A stretch of 64,000 nt of DNA, taken from Alphaproteobacteria bacterium (lineage in GTDB: Bacteria > Pseudomonadota > Alphaproteobacteria > Ferrovibrionales > Ferrovibrionaceae). The position numbers and the translations under genes are program-made. Below the pieces are notes generated by a model. The model saw nothing but the letters and a program-made list of their open reading frames with translations. It did not search any database and was not told the DNA's origin. The stretch spans positions 57,736 to 121,735 of the forward strand of contig JAHCJR010000001.1 in the NCBI GenBank assembly GCA_026126165.1, in the 5' to 3' direction. This document shows, piece after piece, positions 8,541 through 18,332 of this stretch (position 1 is its first letter; each line of letters begins with the position of its first letter).

Positions 8541-9962
8541 ATGTCAGTCATTCATCCGGTTCTACTTTCCGGCGGAGCCGGCACGAGGCTCTGGCCATTA
8601 TCGCGCGAACTCTCGCCCAAACAGCTTCATCCGCTCCTTGGCAGGCACTCGCTGCTCCAGGACACCGCCCTTCGCTTCGGCGATGTCAGCCGTTTCGCGC
8701 CACCCCTCGTCATCTGCAACGAGGAGCACCGGTTCGCCATCGCCGAGCAGTTGCGCGCGCTGTCGATCACGCCGTCGGCCATCGCCCTCGAACCTGCGGG
8801 CAGGAACACCGCGCCGGCGATCTGCCTTGCCAGCCTGTTCGTGCAGCAGCGCCATGGCGGGGATGCCCTTCTTCTGGTCGCGCCGGCCGATCACCTGATC
8901 CGCGAGCAGGCGCGTTTCATGGCGGCGGTTGACACAGCACGCGAGGCTGCCGGACGGGGCTGCATCGTCACGTTCGGCATCACGCCCGGGCGGCCGGAGA
9001 CCGGTTATGGCTATATCCGCTGCGGCGAGGCGCTGGCCGGAGTGGCAGGCGCCTTCCATATCGCCGCCTTTGCCGAGAAGCCTGGCATCGAGACGGCCAG
9101 ACGATACCTGGCGGAGGGTGGCTATTGCTGGAACAGCGGCATGTTCCTGTTCGCCGCGAGGACGATGCTGGCAGCGATGGAACGCTTCGAGCCGGACATG
9201 CTCCGCGCCTGCAGGGCGGCGCTTGAGGAGGCCGGCACCGATCTGGATTTCCTGCGGCTGGGCAAATCCTTCGCGGACGCGCGCAAGGTCGCCATCGACG
9301 TGGCGATCATGGAGCGGACCGACAATGGCGCCGTGGTCCCTGCCGATATCGGCTGGAGCGATGTCGGCGCCTGGGACGCGCTGCAGGAGATCGGCCCGCA
9401 TGATGCGGCCGGCAATACCTGCATCGGCGATGTGCTCCTGCAGGATGTGCGCAATTCCTATGTCCGCTCCGAGGGAATGCTTACCGCCGTGGTCGGTCTC
9501 GAGAAGGCGGTCGTGGTCGTCACCCGCGATGCCGTGCTTGTGACCAGTCTGGAGAAGGTGCAGGACGTGCGCGGCATCGTCGACGAACTGAAGCGGGCGG
9601 GCAGGAGCGAGGCCGCGCTCCCCGCGCGCGCGCCCCGCCCCTGGGGCTGGTATGAGACGATCGATGAAGGCAACCGCTTCAAGGTCAAGCATATCGAGGT
9701 GAGCCCGGGCCACTCGCTCTCCCTGCAGAAGCACTATCATCGGGCCGAGCACTGGATCGTGGTCCATGGCGTGGCCGAGGTGACGCGGGGCGAGGAGAGG
9801 ATCATCCTGCACGAGAACGAATCCATCTACATTCCGACCGGCACCGTTCACCGCCTGCACAATCCGGGCAAGGTGCCGCTCAAGCTGGTGGAAGTGCAGA
9901 CCGGCAGCTATCTGGGCGAGGACGACATCGTCCGTTTCAGCGACGGCTACGGCAGAAGCTGA
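8541..9962 (+). CDS. manC: Mannose-1-phosphate guanylyltransferase / mannose-6-phosphate isomerase
   Basis: 473 residues. The N-terminal nucleotidyltransferase begins with SGGAGTRLWPLSRELSPKQ, the GDP-mannose pyrophosphorylase signature. The C-terminal cupin has WGWYETI and HYHRAEHW, the type II phosphomannose isomerase domain. It therefore should convert fructose-6-P to mannose-6-P and mannose-1-P plus GTP to GDP-mannose. I choose 8541 (MSVIHPV) because a run of five G lies 6 bp upstream; an in-frame ATG at 8511 lacks this. It converges with manB (13 bp apart), which supplies the middle step, and likely feeds EPS and LPS synthesis, including the EPS locus 4 kb to the left. Confidence 0.95.
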   Translation: MSVIHPVLLSGGAGTRLWPLSRELSPKQLHPLLGRHSLLQDTALRFGDVSRFAPPLVICNEEHRFAIAEQLRALSITPSAIALEPAGRNTAPAICLASLFVQQRHGGDALLLVAPADHLIREQARFMAAVDTAREAAGRGCIVTFGITPGRPETGYGYIRCGEALAGVAGAFHIAAFAEKPGIETARRYLAEGGYCWNSGMFLFAARTMLAAMERFEPDMLRACRAALEEAGTDLDFLRLGKSFADARKVAIDVAIMERTDNGAVVPADIGWSDVGAWDALQEIGPHDAAGNTCIGDVLLQDVRNSYVRSEGMLTAVVGLEKAVVVVTRDAVLVTSLEKVQDVRGIVDELKRAGRSEAALPARAPRPWGWYETIDEGNRFKVKHIEVSPGHSLSLQKHYHRAEHWIVVHGVAEVTRGEERIILHENESIYIPTGTVHRLHNPGKVPLKLVEVQTGSYLGEDDIVRFSDGYGRS

Positions 9963-9975
9963 GGGCGCGGACGCC

Positions 9976-11358
9976 CTATTCCGTGAGACGCGGCTCCACG
10001 CCGCTGGCACGCAGTTCGCCATGCAGTTGCTCGAGGAGCCGCCCGACCGCGGCTTCGTCCGGTCCCTCGCAGCGGCCGACCAGAACCGGCTGCGTGTTGG
10101 AAGCGCGAAGCAGCCACCAGCCGCCCTCGGACGCGACGCGCAGGCCGTCGACCGCGACGATCCTGCGACCCGCCCCCGCGAGGCGCGCGCGCACCTCCTC
10201 GACCACGGCGAACTTGCGGCTGTCGGCGCAGGCGAAACGCAGTTCCGGCGTGTTCGACACCCTGGGCAGGCGGTCCATGCGCTCGGCGAGCGAGCAATCC
10301 CAACCGGCCAGCATGGAAATGAAGCGCACCGCGGCATAGACGCCGTCGTCGTAGCCATAGTTGCGGTCGGCGAAGAAGATGTGACCGCTCATCTCTCCGG
10401 CCAGAAGGGCGCCGGTCTCGATCATCTTCGTTTTGATGAAGGCATGGCCGGTCTTCCACATGACGGGGCATCCGCCCAGTTCCGCCACGCGCGCGAAGAG
10501 CTGGTCGCTCGCCTTCACATCGGCGATCACCGTCGCGCCCGGATGCTCACCCAGAACTTCCTCGGCGAGGAACGCCAGCATCTGGTCGCCCCAGACGATG
10601 CGGCCCTGCCCGTCGACCGCGCCGATCCGATCGCCATCGCCATCGAAGGCGACGCCGAGATCGCACCCCTCGCGGCGCACCAGATCGATGAGCTGGCGCA
10701 GGTTCGCCGGAACCGTCGGATCGGGATGATGGTTGGGGAAGCGGCCGTCGATCTCCGCATTGATCACGAGGTGCTGCCCCGGGAGCGAGGCCGCCAGCCG
10801 GCGAACCACCTCGCCGGCGGCGCCATTGCCGGGGTCCCACGCGACCTTCAGTCCCCGATCCGAGCGGTAGGCGCCCCGTAGCGCCTCGAGATAGGCCTCC
10901 CGCGCCTCGAAGTGGCGTATCTCGCCCCTTCCCTCGGCGAACCGGCCCCGGCCGGCGACGCGGCCCAGCTCCGCGATCCGTTCGCCGTGAAAGCTTTTCG
11001 CGCCCAGCATCATCTTCATGCCGTTCATGTCCGGCGGATTGTGGGAGCCGGTGATCATGATGCCGCCATCGAAGCCGAACCGATGCACGGCGAAATAGAG
11101 CATCGGCGAGGGGCCGAGGCCGATCAGTTCCGCATCCAGCCCGCAGGCGACCAGCCCCTCCGCCACCGCCTCGGCCAGTGCCGGCGAACTCAGCCGGCCG
11201 TCGAAGCACAGAGCGATGCGCCGCGCCCCCTCGGCACGGGCGATGGTGCCGTAGGCGCGGCCGATCAGGCGCCCCTCCGGCAGACCGAGATCCTTTTCCC
11301 AGGTGCCGCGGATGTCGTTGGCGCGCAGGATGGTCGTGGGCAACGAAACGTCTGGCAT
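9976..11358 (-). CDS. manB: Phosphomannomutase/phosphoglucomutase
   Basis: 460 residues of the alpha-D-phosphohexomutase family. Phosphoserine loop TGSHNP has Ser105; the Mg loop is DGDGDR; the sugar-binding loop is GEMSGH; the C-terminal phosphate loop is RASNTQP. This set fits the AlgC-type enzymes that act on mannose and glucose phosphates. With manC it gives fructose-6-P to GDP-mannose. It starts 3 bp after the rmuC stop on the same strand, so it is probably in an rmuC-manB unit rather than with manC, which is convergent. Confidence 0.93.
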   Translation of the reverse strand: MPDVSLPTTILRANDIRGTWEKDLGLPEGRLIGRAYGTIARAEGARRIALCFDGRLSSPALAEAVAEGLVACGLDAELIGLGPSPMLYFAVHRFGFDGGIMITGSHNPPDMNGMKMMLGAKSFHGERIAELGRVAGRGRFAEGRGEIRHFEAREAYLEALRGAYRSDRGLKVAWDPGNGAAGEVVRRLAASLPGQHLVINAEIDGRFPNHHPDPTVPANLRQLIDLVRREGCDLGVAFDGDGDRIGAVDGQGRIVWGDQMLAFLAEEVLGEHPGATVIADVKASDQLFARVAELGGCPVMWKTGHAFIKTKMIETGALLAGEMSGHIFFADRNYGYDDGVYAAVRFISMLAGWDCSLAERMDRLPRVSNTPELRFACADSRKFAVVEEVRARLAGAGRRIVAVDGLRVASEGGWWLLRASNTQPVLVGRCEGPDEAAVGRLLEQLHGELRASGVEPRLTE

Positions 11359-11361
11359 CGG

Positions 11362-12465
11362 TCAGTGTCCCGCATTGTCGATGGCCGGCGCCGCCGGCGG
11401 CGCCTCGATTTCCAGCTCGCCGATCTGTTCGGCCTTGCGACCGATCTTGCCGGCGGAAACCTCGATCTCGCGGATATCCTTCTCGGCCTGGGTAAAATGC
11501 CTCTTAAGATTGTCGACCCGTTCCAGCAGGCGCGCCACATCCTCGGTGAGCTGGCCGACCTGGCGCTGGATCAGGTGCGCCTGCTGGCGCATCGTCGCAT
11601 CCCGCATCAGCGCCCGCATGCTGGTCAGCGTCGCCATCAGGGTCGAGGGCGAAACCGGCCAGACCCGCGCCCGCCGCGCCGTCTCGACCAGCGCCGGGAA
11701 GGCGGCATGCAGCTCGGCATAGATCGCCTCCGACGGCAGGAACATGAGCGCACCCTCGGCCGTCTCGCCGGGGATAATATAGCGTCCGGCGATGTCGCCC
11801 ACATGCTTCTGGATGGCGACCGTGAAGGCGCGCGCCGCTTGCTGGCGCTGCGCCTCGTCGCCGGCCGCCTGGAGGGCGCGGTAAGCTTCGAGCGGAAACT
11901 TCGAATCGATGGCGATCGGACCCGGCGGGTTCGGCAGGCGGATCAGGCAGTCGGCGCGGTTGCGGTTGGAGAGCGTCGCCTGGAACTCGTAAACGCCCGG
12001 CGGCAATGCATCCTGTACCAGCGTCTCAAGAATCTGTTCGCCGAACTGGCCGCGCCGCTGCTTGTTGTCGAGGATGTCCTGCAGCCCGACCACCTGGCTG
12101 GAAAGGTCGACCAGGTTGCGCTGGGCCTCGTCGATCACCACCAGCCGTTCCTTCAGCTCGCCGATGGTCCTGCCCGTGCGCTCCGACGATTCCTGCAGGC
12201 TTTCGCCGAGCCGCTTGCCGACCGCATCCAGCCGCTCGTTCACGCTGCGCTGCAGCTCCGCCTGCGAGGCGGCGGCGCTCGTTGCCAGCGCCGCGATCCG
12301 CCCGCCCAGCTCCGCCTGCGCCGTGGCCAGCCGCTCGACCAGCGCGCCGAGACGCTCCGCCTCCGCCCCGCCGGCGGCCCGGCCGCGCATGGCCAGTCCG
12401 GCAAGCAGCGCAAGAAGGATACCGGCCGCAAGGCCGGCCAGGGCGAACAGGACGGGCGTTTCCAT
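11362..12465 (-). CDS. rmuC: DNA recombination protein RmuC homolog
   Basis: 367 residues. A hydrophobic N-terminal helix (about residues 5-27) is followed by a coiled-coil region rich in A, L, E and Q to about residue 130, then the RmuC nuclease-like core with KFPLEAYRAL, FLPSEAIYAEL and the IIPGETAEGALMFLPSEA region. RmuC proteins restrain inversions and are predicted endonuclease-fold proteins; the exact reaction is unproven. The N-terminal helix suggests membrane tethering. Its ATG is divergent from def (129 bp apart) and it precedes manB by 3 bp. Confidence 0.9.
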   Translation of the reverse strand: METPVLFALAGLAAGILLALLAGLAMRGRAAGGAEAERLGALVERLATAQAELGGRIAALATSAAASQAELQRSVNERLDAVGKRLGESLQESSERTGRTIGELKERLVVIDEAQRNLVDLSSQVVGLQDILDNKQRRGQFGEQILETLVQDALPPGVYEFQATLSNRNRADCLIRLPNPPGPIAIDSKFPLEAYRALQAAGDEAQRQQAARAFTVAIQKHVGDIAGRYIIPGETAEGALMFLPSEAIYAELHAAFPALVETARRARVWPVSPSTLMATLTSMRALMRDATMRQQAHLIQRQVGQLTEDVARLLERVDNLKRHFTQAEKDIREIEVSAGKIGRKAEQIGELEIEAPPAAPAIDNAGH

Positions 12466-12532
12466 GCCGCGAGGTCTGCAAAGGTTTCAAGGAAGACCGA
12501 GATTAGCACGCGATTCGGGCCCCCCCGCCACC

Positions 12533-12561
12533 TTGACGGGACCGCCTGCATGGCCTACCTA
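12533..12561 (+). promoter_or_regulatory. Candidate promoter for def-fmt-truA
   Basis: TTGACG (12533-12538) is followed after 17 bp by TACCTA (12556-12561), 33 bp before the def ATG. The -35 is good and the -10 is weak. It lies in the divergent gap with rmuC. Confidence 0.35.
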
Positions 12562-12594
12562 CGGGACTGAAATCCCCCGGCAGAACGAACGTTT

Positions 12595-13116
12595 ATGGCC
12601 CTGCTTCCGATCATTCACGCGCCCGATCCGCGCCTCAAGGTCAAATCGGCCAGGGTCGACACGGTCGATGACGGGCTGCGCCGCCTGATGGACGACATGC
12701 TGGAGACGATGTATGCGGCGCCCGGCATCGGCCTGGCCGCGATCCAGGTGGGCGTGCCGAAGCGGGTCATCGTCATCGATGTCGCACGCGAGGACGAACC
12801 GCGCGCACCCCTGTTCCTGGTCAATCCCGAGATCGTCGCCGCCTCCGACGAGGACGCCACCTACGAGGAGGGGTGCCTGTCGCTGCCCGGCCAGTTTGCC
12901 GATGTCGCGCGCCCGGCCTGGGTCGAGATCACCTATCTGGACCGCGCCGGCGCGCCCCGGCGCCAGCGCGCGGAAGGCTTGCTCGCCACCTGCGTGCAGC
13001 ACGAGATGGATCATCTGGAAGGCATCCTTTTCGTCGATCACATCTCCGCCCTGAAGCGGAACATGATCCTGCGCCGCCTGCTGAAGCAACGCCGCCAGCA
13101 GTCGGTCGGCGACTGA
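12595..13116 (+). CDS. def: Peptide deformylase
   Basis: 173 residues, normal length. All three deformylase motifs are present: GIGLAAIQVG (44-53), EEGCLSLP with metal ligand Cys94, and QHEMDH with His136, Glu137 and His140. It removes the formyl group from the N-terminal Met of new proteins. It heads def-fmt-truA, a common alphaproteobacterial order; fmt follows after 15 bp, so the enzymes that add and remove the formyl group are co-expressed. Confidence 0.97.
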   Translation: MALLPIIHAPDPRLKVKSARVDTVDDGLRRLMDDMLETMYAAPGIGLAAIQVGVPKRVIVIDVAREDEPRAPLFLVNPEIVAASDEDATYEEGCLSLPGQFADVARPAWVEITYLDRAGAPRRQRAEGLLATCVQHEMDHLEGILFVDHISALKRNMILRRLLKQRRQQSVGD

Positions 13117-13131
13117 CCTGCAAGTCCCGTC

Positions 13132-14085
13132 ATGACGGGAACGCCATCCGCATCGCCTTCGGCGCCGCGCCTGCGCCTGGTGTTCATGGGCACACCGGAC
13201 TTCGCCGTGCCGACCCTGCGGGCCCTCCTGGAAGCGGGGCACGAGATCCTCGCCGTCTACAGCCAGCCGCCGCGCCCGGCCGGGCGCGGCCATCGCGAAC
13301 GCCTCTCCCCGGTGCATGAATTCGCCGCCGCCCATGGCCTCCCGGTGCGCACCCCCGCCAGCCTCAGGGATGCGGGGGTCCAGGCGGAGTTCGCGGCGCT
13401 GCGGCCCGACGTGGCGGTCGTCGTGGCCTATGGCCTGATCCTGCCCCGCCCGATCCTCGCCGCGCCACGGCTGGGCTGCATCAACCTGCATGCCTCCCTG
13501 CTGCCGCGCTGGCGCGGCGCGGCGCCGATCCAGCGGGCGATCATGGCAGGCGACAAGGAAACCGGCGTCGCCGCCATGCAGATGGAAGCGGGCCTCGATA
13601 CCGGCCCCGTGCTGCTCGAGCGCCGCCTGCCCATCGGACCGGACACCACCGCCGGCGAGCTGCACGACCGGCTGGCGGAAGACGGGGCACGGGTGATGGT
13701 GGAGGCACTATCCGGGCTTGCCGCCGGACGACTGCGGCCGCGCCCGCAGGCCGAGGAAGGCGTGAGCTATGCCCGCAAGATCGAGAAGGAGGAATGCCGC
13801 ATCGACTGGCGGCGCGGCGCGACGGAACTCGACTGCATGATCCGCGGCCTCTCGCCGTTTCCCGGCGCCTTCGCCGAGATTGGCGGCGAGCGCATCCGCA
13901 TCCTGCTGGCGCGGCCGGTCGAGGGGAGCGGCGCGCCGGGGGAGGTGCTGGATGGCGAACTTGCCGTCGCCTGCGGCCGTGGCGCGCTGCGCCTGCTGCG
14001 CCTGCAGCGGGCCGGCCGGGGACCTCTCCCGGCGGCAGAATTCCTGCGCGGCTTTCCCATTGCCCCCGGCCGGCGGTTCGACTGA
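13132..14085 (+). CDS. fmt: Methionyl-tRNA formyltransferase
   Basis: 317 residues. The N-terminal formyltransferase fold starts [15 protein letters not shown]; the catalytic region has [20 protein letters not shown] and the following Asp in AGLDTGPV; the C-terminal OB-like domain follows YARKIEKEE. It formylates Met-tRNAi using 10-formyl-tetrahydrofolate. The stop overlaps the truA start (TGATG), implying translational coupling. An N-terminal extension of about 12 polar residues precedes the conserved fold, so an internal start is possible but none has a better ribosome site. Confidence 0.96.
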   Translation: MTGTPSASPSAPRLRLVFMGTPDFAVPTLRALLEAGHEILAVYSQPPRPAGRGHRERLSPVHEFAAAHGLPVRTPASLRDAGVQAEFAALRPDVAVVVAYGLILPRPILAAPRLGCINLHASLLPRWRGAAPIQRAIMAGDKETGVAAMQMEAGLDTGPVLLERRLPIGPDTTAGELHDRLAEDGARVMVEALSGLAAGRLRPRPQAEEGVSYARKIEKEECRIDWRRGATELDCMIRGLSPFPGAFAEIGGERIRILLARPVEGSGAPGEVLDGELAVACGRGALRLLRLQRAGRGPLPAAEFLRGFPIAPGRRFD

Positions 14086-14822
14086 TGCCGCGCTATCGCC
14101 TGCTGATCGAGTACGAGGGCACCGGCCTGGTCGGCTGGCAGCGCCAGGACAACGGCCCCTCGGTGCAGCAGCATCTCGAGGAAGCGGTCCGCGCCTTCTG
14201 CGGCAAGGATGTCGCCGTCATGGGGGCAGGGCGAACCGATGCCGGCGTGCATGCGAGCGGCCAGGTCGCCCATCTGGACCTGACGCGACACTTCCCGGCG
14301 CGCACGGTCATGCACGCGATCAACCATCACCTGCGCCCGGCGGCGATTGCCGTCATCGGTTGCGCGGAAGCGGCGCCCGATTTCCACGCCCGCTTCTCGG
14401 CCCGCAAGCGGCACTATCGCTACCGCATCTTCAACCGCCTGGTCCGTCCCGTGCTGGAACGACATTTCGTCTGGCACGTGGCGAAACCGCTCGATGCGGC
14501 GGCGATGCACGAGGCCGCCCGGATCCTGGTCGGGCATCACGATTTCAGCAGCTTTCGCGCCGCCCATTGCCAGGCTTCCTCGCCCATGAAAACGCTGGAC
14601 CGGCTCGACGTGATCCGCCTCGGCGATGAAGTCCATATCCTGGCCTCGGCCCGGTCCTTCCTGCATAACCAGGTGCGCGCCATGGCCGGATCGCTCAAGC
14701 TGGTGGGCGAGGGTCGCTGGGATGCCGCCGACCTTGCCCGCGCGCTCGCCGCCCGCGATCGCCAGGCCGGCGGTCCGAACGCGCCGCCGCAAGGTCTCTG
14801 CCTGACCGGCGTCGATTACTGA
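14085..14822 (+). CDS. truA: tRNA pseudouridine(38-40) synthase TruA
   Basis: 245 residues, usual length. [19 protein letters not shown] begins the fold and [12 protein letters not shown] carries the catalytic Asp52; [12 protein letters not shown] and FLHNQVRAM are the other family blocks. It isomerises uridines 38-40 in the anticodon arm of many tRNAs. The start shares bases with the fmt stop (TGATG), so the frame is fixed by this overlap. It is the third gene of def-fmt-truA. Confidence 0.96.
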   Translation: MPRYRLLIEYEGTGLVGWQRQDNGPSVQQHLEEAVRAFCGKDVAVMGAGRTDAGVHASGQVAHLDLTRHFPARTVMHAINHHLRPAAIAVIGCAEAAPDFHARFSARKRHYRYRIFNRLVRPVLERHFVWHVAKPLDAAAMHEAARILVGHHDFSSFRAAHCQASSPMKTLDRLDVIRLGDEVHILASARSFLHNQVRAMAGSLKLVGEGRWDAADLARALAARDRQAGGPNAPPQGLCLTGVDY

Positions 14823-14843
14823 AACTCCGAAGGAGAAATGCCC

Positions 14844-15635
14844 ATGTCCCGCCTTTCCGGCAAGCGCGCCATCATCACCGGAGCGGGGAGCGGCATCGGC
14901 CGCGCCACCGCCATCCGCTTCGCCGAGGAGGGCGCGCGGCTGGTGCTCGCCGACCGGAGCGAGGAGGGTCTCGAAGGCACGCGCGAGGCACTGCAATCGC
15001 GCGGCCTCGCGGCAGAGATCGTGCCATGCGACGCAGGCGACGAAGCGGCGGTCCGCGCGCTCGTCGATGGTGCGGCGGCACGGCTGGGCGGCATCGACGT
15101 GATCCACGCCAATGCCGGCATCAGCGGCGGCCTGGTGCCGCTGCTCGAGGAAACCGTGCAGAACTTTCAGGAAATCCTGCGCATCAACCTGATCGGCCCT
15201 TTCCTCGCCATTCGCCATGGCGCGCCGCACATGCTCCGCCAGAAGCGGGGTTCGATCGTCTGCACCGCCTCGGTCGCCGGCCTCAGGGCCAATGCCGGCG
15301 GCACGCCCTACAGCGCCAGCAAGGCCGGCGTGATCAGCCTGGTGCAGACGGCGGCCAATGCACTCTACGGCACCGGCGTGCGCGTCAATGCCATCTGCCC
15401 GGGACTGATCGAGACCGGCATGACGCGGCCCATCTTCGAAGCCGCGCGCGCCCGTGGCAGCGAGGCGAAGATCGGCCAGCTCAACCCGCTGGCCCGCTAC
15501 GGCCTGCCGGAAGAAATCGCGAACATGGCGCTCTTTCTGGCGAGCGACGAGGCCTCCTACGTCAACGGACAGGCTTTTCCGGTGGATGGGGGCTTGTCCA
15601 GCACGCTGCCCTTCGTGCGCAGCCGCCCGCTTTGA
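14844..15635 (+). CDS. Short-chain dehydrogenase/reductase
   Basis: 263 residues of the classical SDR family: TGAGSGIG cofactor loop, NAGISGG, the catalytic Ser of CTASVAG, YSASK with Tyr and Lys, and the C-terminal PVDGGLS. I start at 14844 rather than the in-frame ATG at 14838, because AGGAG sits 8 bp before the former and only 2 bp before the latter. It follows truA after 21 bp, so it probably shares the operon, although its function is unrelated to tRNA. The substrate cannot be told from sequence; alcohol or 3-oxoacyl substrates are typical. Confidence 0.88.
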   Translation: MSRLSGKRAIITGAGSGIGRATAIRFAEEGARLVLADRSEEGLEGTREALQSRGLAAEIVPCDAGDEAAVRALVDGAAARLGGIDVIHANAGISGGLVPLLEETVQNFQEILRINLIGPFLAIRHGAPHMLRQKRGSIVCTASVAGLRANAGGTPYSASKAGVISLVQTAANALYGTGVRVNAICPGLIETGMTRPIFEAARARGSEAKIGQLNPLARYGLPEEIANMALFLASDEASYVNGQAFPVDGGLSSTLPFVRSRPL

Positions 15636-15644
15636 CGGGGCCGG

Positions 15645-16223
15645 TCAGAAGAAGCCTTCGGTTGCCTGGTCGATCAGGACCCAGAGCAGGAACTGCACCG
15701 CCGTCAGTCCCGCGGCCGTTCCCGGGCCGGCGCCAAGCGCGATGCGGGCGATGGTGAAAAGATAGCGCAGAACCAGCACCAGCAGCGGCAGGCCGATAAA
15801 CAGCGACACGACCGACAGGCCGGCCTCGCCGAAGCTTGCCCCAGCGGACAGCATGAGCAGCGCCAGTACAAGATTGGCGATGGTGACAGGCAGCGCCGCC
15901 CAGTTGCCGGCGACGATGTAGGGGACATAGGCGGCGCCGAGACCGAGGATGCGCGCCAGCGGCACCATGAGGATCGGGAAGGCGGCGATGCTCACCAGGT
16001 CGCCGGCCATCTTGATCGCCAGATAGCCGTCCGGAACATCCGGTTCGGAACCGAGTGCCAGAAGTCCCGCGAGCACACTCAGCGGCGAGAGCAGGATCGG
16101 CACCAGGAACGACCGCCAGAAGCCTTCGATCGACAGGTCGAAATGGCCGAGGCCGGCGGCGTCCTGGCGGAACAGGAGAATGGCTCCGCGAAGTCCCTCG
16201 GCAACGGTGCTGGTAAGGCTCAT
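15645..16223 (-). CDS. Multi-pass membrane protein coupled to dapE, function unknown
   Basis: 192 residues with about five hydrophobic segments (roughly 36-58, 68-90, 96-120, 128-150, 165-190). No family is recognised with confidence; a YIP1-like layout ([17 protein letters not shown] early on) is possible. The ATG overlaps the dapE stop by 4 bp (ATGA), so the two are translationally coupled and the start is well supported. The gene ends 9 bp from the SDR stop. A role in envelope or cell-wall precursor supply is only suggested by its link to dapE. Confidence 0.75.
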   Translation of the reverse strand: MSLTSTVAEGLRGAILLFRQDAAGLGHFDLSIEGFWRSFLVPILLSPLSVLAGLLALGSEPDVPDGYLAIKMAGDLVSIAAFPILMVPLARILGLGAAYVPYIVAGNWAALPVTIANLVLALLMLSAGASFGEAGLSVVSLFIGLPLLVLVLRYLFTIARIALGAGPGTAAGLTAVQFLLWVLIDQATEGFF

Positions 16224-17383
16224 CGTTCGCCGAACCAGCGCTCCAGAACCGCGAGATAGATGTCGGCGATCGCCCTCACATCGGCAAGCCGCACCTGTTC
16301 GTCCACCTTGTGCATGGTCTGGCCGACCAGGCCGAACTCCACGACCGGGCAATGCTTCCTGATGAATCGCGCATCCGAGGTGCCGCCGGTGGTGGAAAGC
16401 TCGGGACTGACGCCCGTCACGTCGCGGATCGCGGCACTCACCACCTCGCTGAGCCGCCCGCGCGGGGTGAGGAACGGCTCCGCGCCATGTTCGATGGCGA
16501 GTTCGTGCGCGCCCGCCTCCCGGGCGATGGTCTCGCGCAGCCAGGCTTCGAGGCCGGCACCGCTCTGCTCGGTGGAATAGCGGATGTTGAAGGTGGCGCG
16601 CGCCTCGGCCGGAATGACGTTACTTGCCGGATTGCCGACATCGATACTGGTCACTTCCAGGTTCGAGGGCTGGAAGTCGGCATTGCCCTCGTCCAGCCGG
16701 CGCGCGAGGAGCGCGGCAAGGGTGCGCACGAGGCGTGGGATCGGGTTGTCCGCCAGATGCGGATAGGCGACATGCCCTTGCGCGCCCAGCACGTGCAGGC
16801 GGCCGGTGAGCGAGCCACGGCGGCCGATCTTCACCATCTCGCCAAGCCGGGTCGGGTTGGTCGGCTCGCCGACGAGACAGGCATCGAGCCGCTCGCCCCG
16901 TCCGGCAAGCCAGTCCAGCACTTTCGCGGTACCGTTGATCGCCGGACCTTCCTCGTCGCCGGTGATCAGCAGGCTGATCGATCCGTCGAAATCGCGCCCG
17001 CGCCGGGCCAGGAAACGGCCGGCGGCGGCGACGAAGGCGGCGATCGCCCCCTTCATGTCGGCCGCTCCCCGGCCGATCAGCCAGTCGCCCCGGATCTCCG
17101 CCGCGAAGGGATCGACGCTCCAGCGCGACCGCTCGCCCGGCGGCACCACGTCGGTATGTCCGGCAAAGCAGAAATTGGAGCCGCCTTCGCCAATGCGCGC
17201 ATAGAGATTGTCGACATCCGGCGTGTCCGGCGCGCTGAAGGGGAGGCGGTGGCAGCGGAAGCCCAGCCCCTCGAGCGCGGCCTGCAACACGTCCAGCGCA
17301 CCGGCATCGGCCGGCGTCACGCTCGGGCAGCGCATCATGTCGCGCGCCAGCGCTATGGGCTCGATCTGCGGAGTGGCATCCAT
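16220..17383 (-). CDS. dapE: Succinyl-diaminopimelate desuccinylase
   Basis: 387 residues of the M20 metallopeptidase family. [10 protein letters not shown] carries the first metal-binding His-Asp; GRGAADMKG holds the bridging Asp; [11 protein letters not shown] has the catalytic Glu pair and the DapE-specific ending. The C-terminal [11 protein letters not shown] is also DapE-like. It hydrolyses N-succinyl-LL-diaminopimelate in the lysine/cell-wall pathway in the cytoplasm. Its stop overlaps the start of the following membrane protein. It is divergent from the PhyH gene (103 bp to the chosen PhyH start). Confidence 0.95.
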   Translation of the reverse strand: MDATPQIEPIALARDMMRCPSVTPADAGALDVLQAALEGLGFRCHRLPFSAPDTPDVDNLYARIGEGGSNFCFAGHTDVVPPGERSRWSVDPFAAEIRGDWLIGRGAADMKGAIAAFVAAAGRFLARRGRDFDGSISLLITGDEEGPAINGTAKVLDWLAGRGERLDACLVGEPTNPTRLGEMVKIGRRGSLTGRLHVLGAQGHVAYPHLADNPIPRLVRTLAALLARRLDEGNADFQPSNLEVTSIDVGNPASNVIPAEARATFNIRYSTEQSGAGLEAWLRETIAREAGAHELAIEHGAEPFLTPRGRLSEVVSAAIRDVTGVSPELSTTGGTSDARFIRKHCPVVEFGLVGQTMHKVDEQVRLADVRAIADIYLAVLERWFGER

Positions 17384-17486
17384 GAATTCAGGTCCCGTTA
17401 ACGGCGCCCTTATAGCCTAGATGCGGGCACCTGTCATCGCGGCCGCATTGTCGGACAGCAAGTTCCACACTAGCTTGAGATACTGG

Positions 17487-18332
17487 ATGAGCGAGCACAT
17501 CGACCCGCCGCATGTGAACGACTACCGCGCCAAGGGCTATGCGGTGGTGCGCGCCGTTTTCGATGGGGCGGAGATCGCGGCAATGGCCGCGTCGTTCGAC
17601 CGGGAATGGCGGACCGGCCTTGGCCACGGTCGCACCTTCCGGCATGGCAACCTCTACTACCGCGTGGCGACGGACGAGAATCTCGGGCCGATCCTGCGTC
17701 TCGTGCAATGGCCCGCCTATCACGATCCGCTGCTGGCTGCGATCCGTCACGATGCGCGAATGCAGGCCCTGCTCGCGCCGCTCATCGGCCGCGACATCAA
17801 GCAGATCATCAACCAGCTTCACTGGAAGCCGCGCGGCGCAGCCATGAGCGACTTCGCCTTCCACCAGGACAGCCGCTTCCGCCGGCCGCGCGAGGCTTAC
17901 CGCGATCTCGCGGCCAACTATGTCCAGACCGGCATCGCCATCGATCAGCACCGCGCCGCGAGCGGCGCCATGCGCCTCCTGCCCGGCTCGCACCTGCTGG
18001 GCGAGATTGAAATCGGCGGCACGGACCGCATCTCCTCCACACGGGCCTCGGAGGAGGCGCTTACCGCAGCCGGCCTCGATCCCTCGGCGCTCGTCGACCT
18101 CGAACTCGAACCGGGCGATGTGGCACTCTGGCATCCCTTCATGGTGCATAGCTCCGGTCCGAACCGGACGGCGGCGGACCGGCGCCTCTATATCAACGGC
18201 TATGTGCGCGCCGATGCCTGCGATCGCGGCGAATGGGCGTTCCGCGACGGCGCGCCCTGCCCGCTCGGGGCGCACCGTCTCGTGCATTACGAGGACCTCC
18301 TCACCCGGCCCGGGCCGCATTATCCGGAATAG
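17487..18332 (+). CDS. PhyH-family Fe(II)/2-oxoglutarate dioxygenase
   Basis: 281 residues from 17487. The iron triad can be placed: FHQDSRF supplies His-x-Asp and PFMVHSSGPN the distal His, followed by Arg-rich RRLYINGYV expected to bind 2-oxoglutarate. Such enzymes hydroxylate acyl-CoA or small amphipathic substrates; the substrate here is unknown. An in-frame ATG at 17421 would add 22 residues; neither start has a strong ribosome site, and 17487 fits the family N-terminus better. The last 32 bp overlap the convergent waaA 3' end. Confidence 0.85.
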   Translation: MSEHIDPPHVNDYRAKGYAVVRAVFDGAEIAAMAASFDREWRTGLGHGRTFRHGNLYYRVATDENLGPILRLVQWPAYHDPLLAAIRHDARMQALLAPLIGRDIKQIINQLHWKPRGAAMSDFAFHQDSRFRRPREAYRDLAANYVQTGIAIDQHRAASGAMRLLPGSHLLGEIEIGGTDRISSTRASEEALTAAGLDPSALVDLELEPGDVALWHPFMVHSSGPNRTAADRRLYINGYVRADACDRGEWAFRDGAPCPLGAHRLVHYEDLLTRPGPHYPE

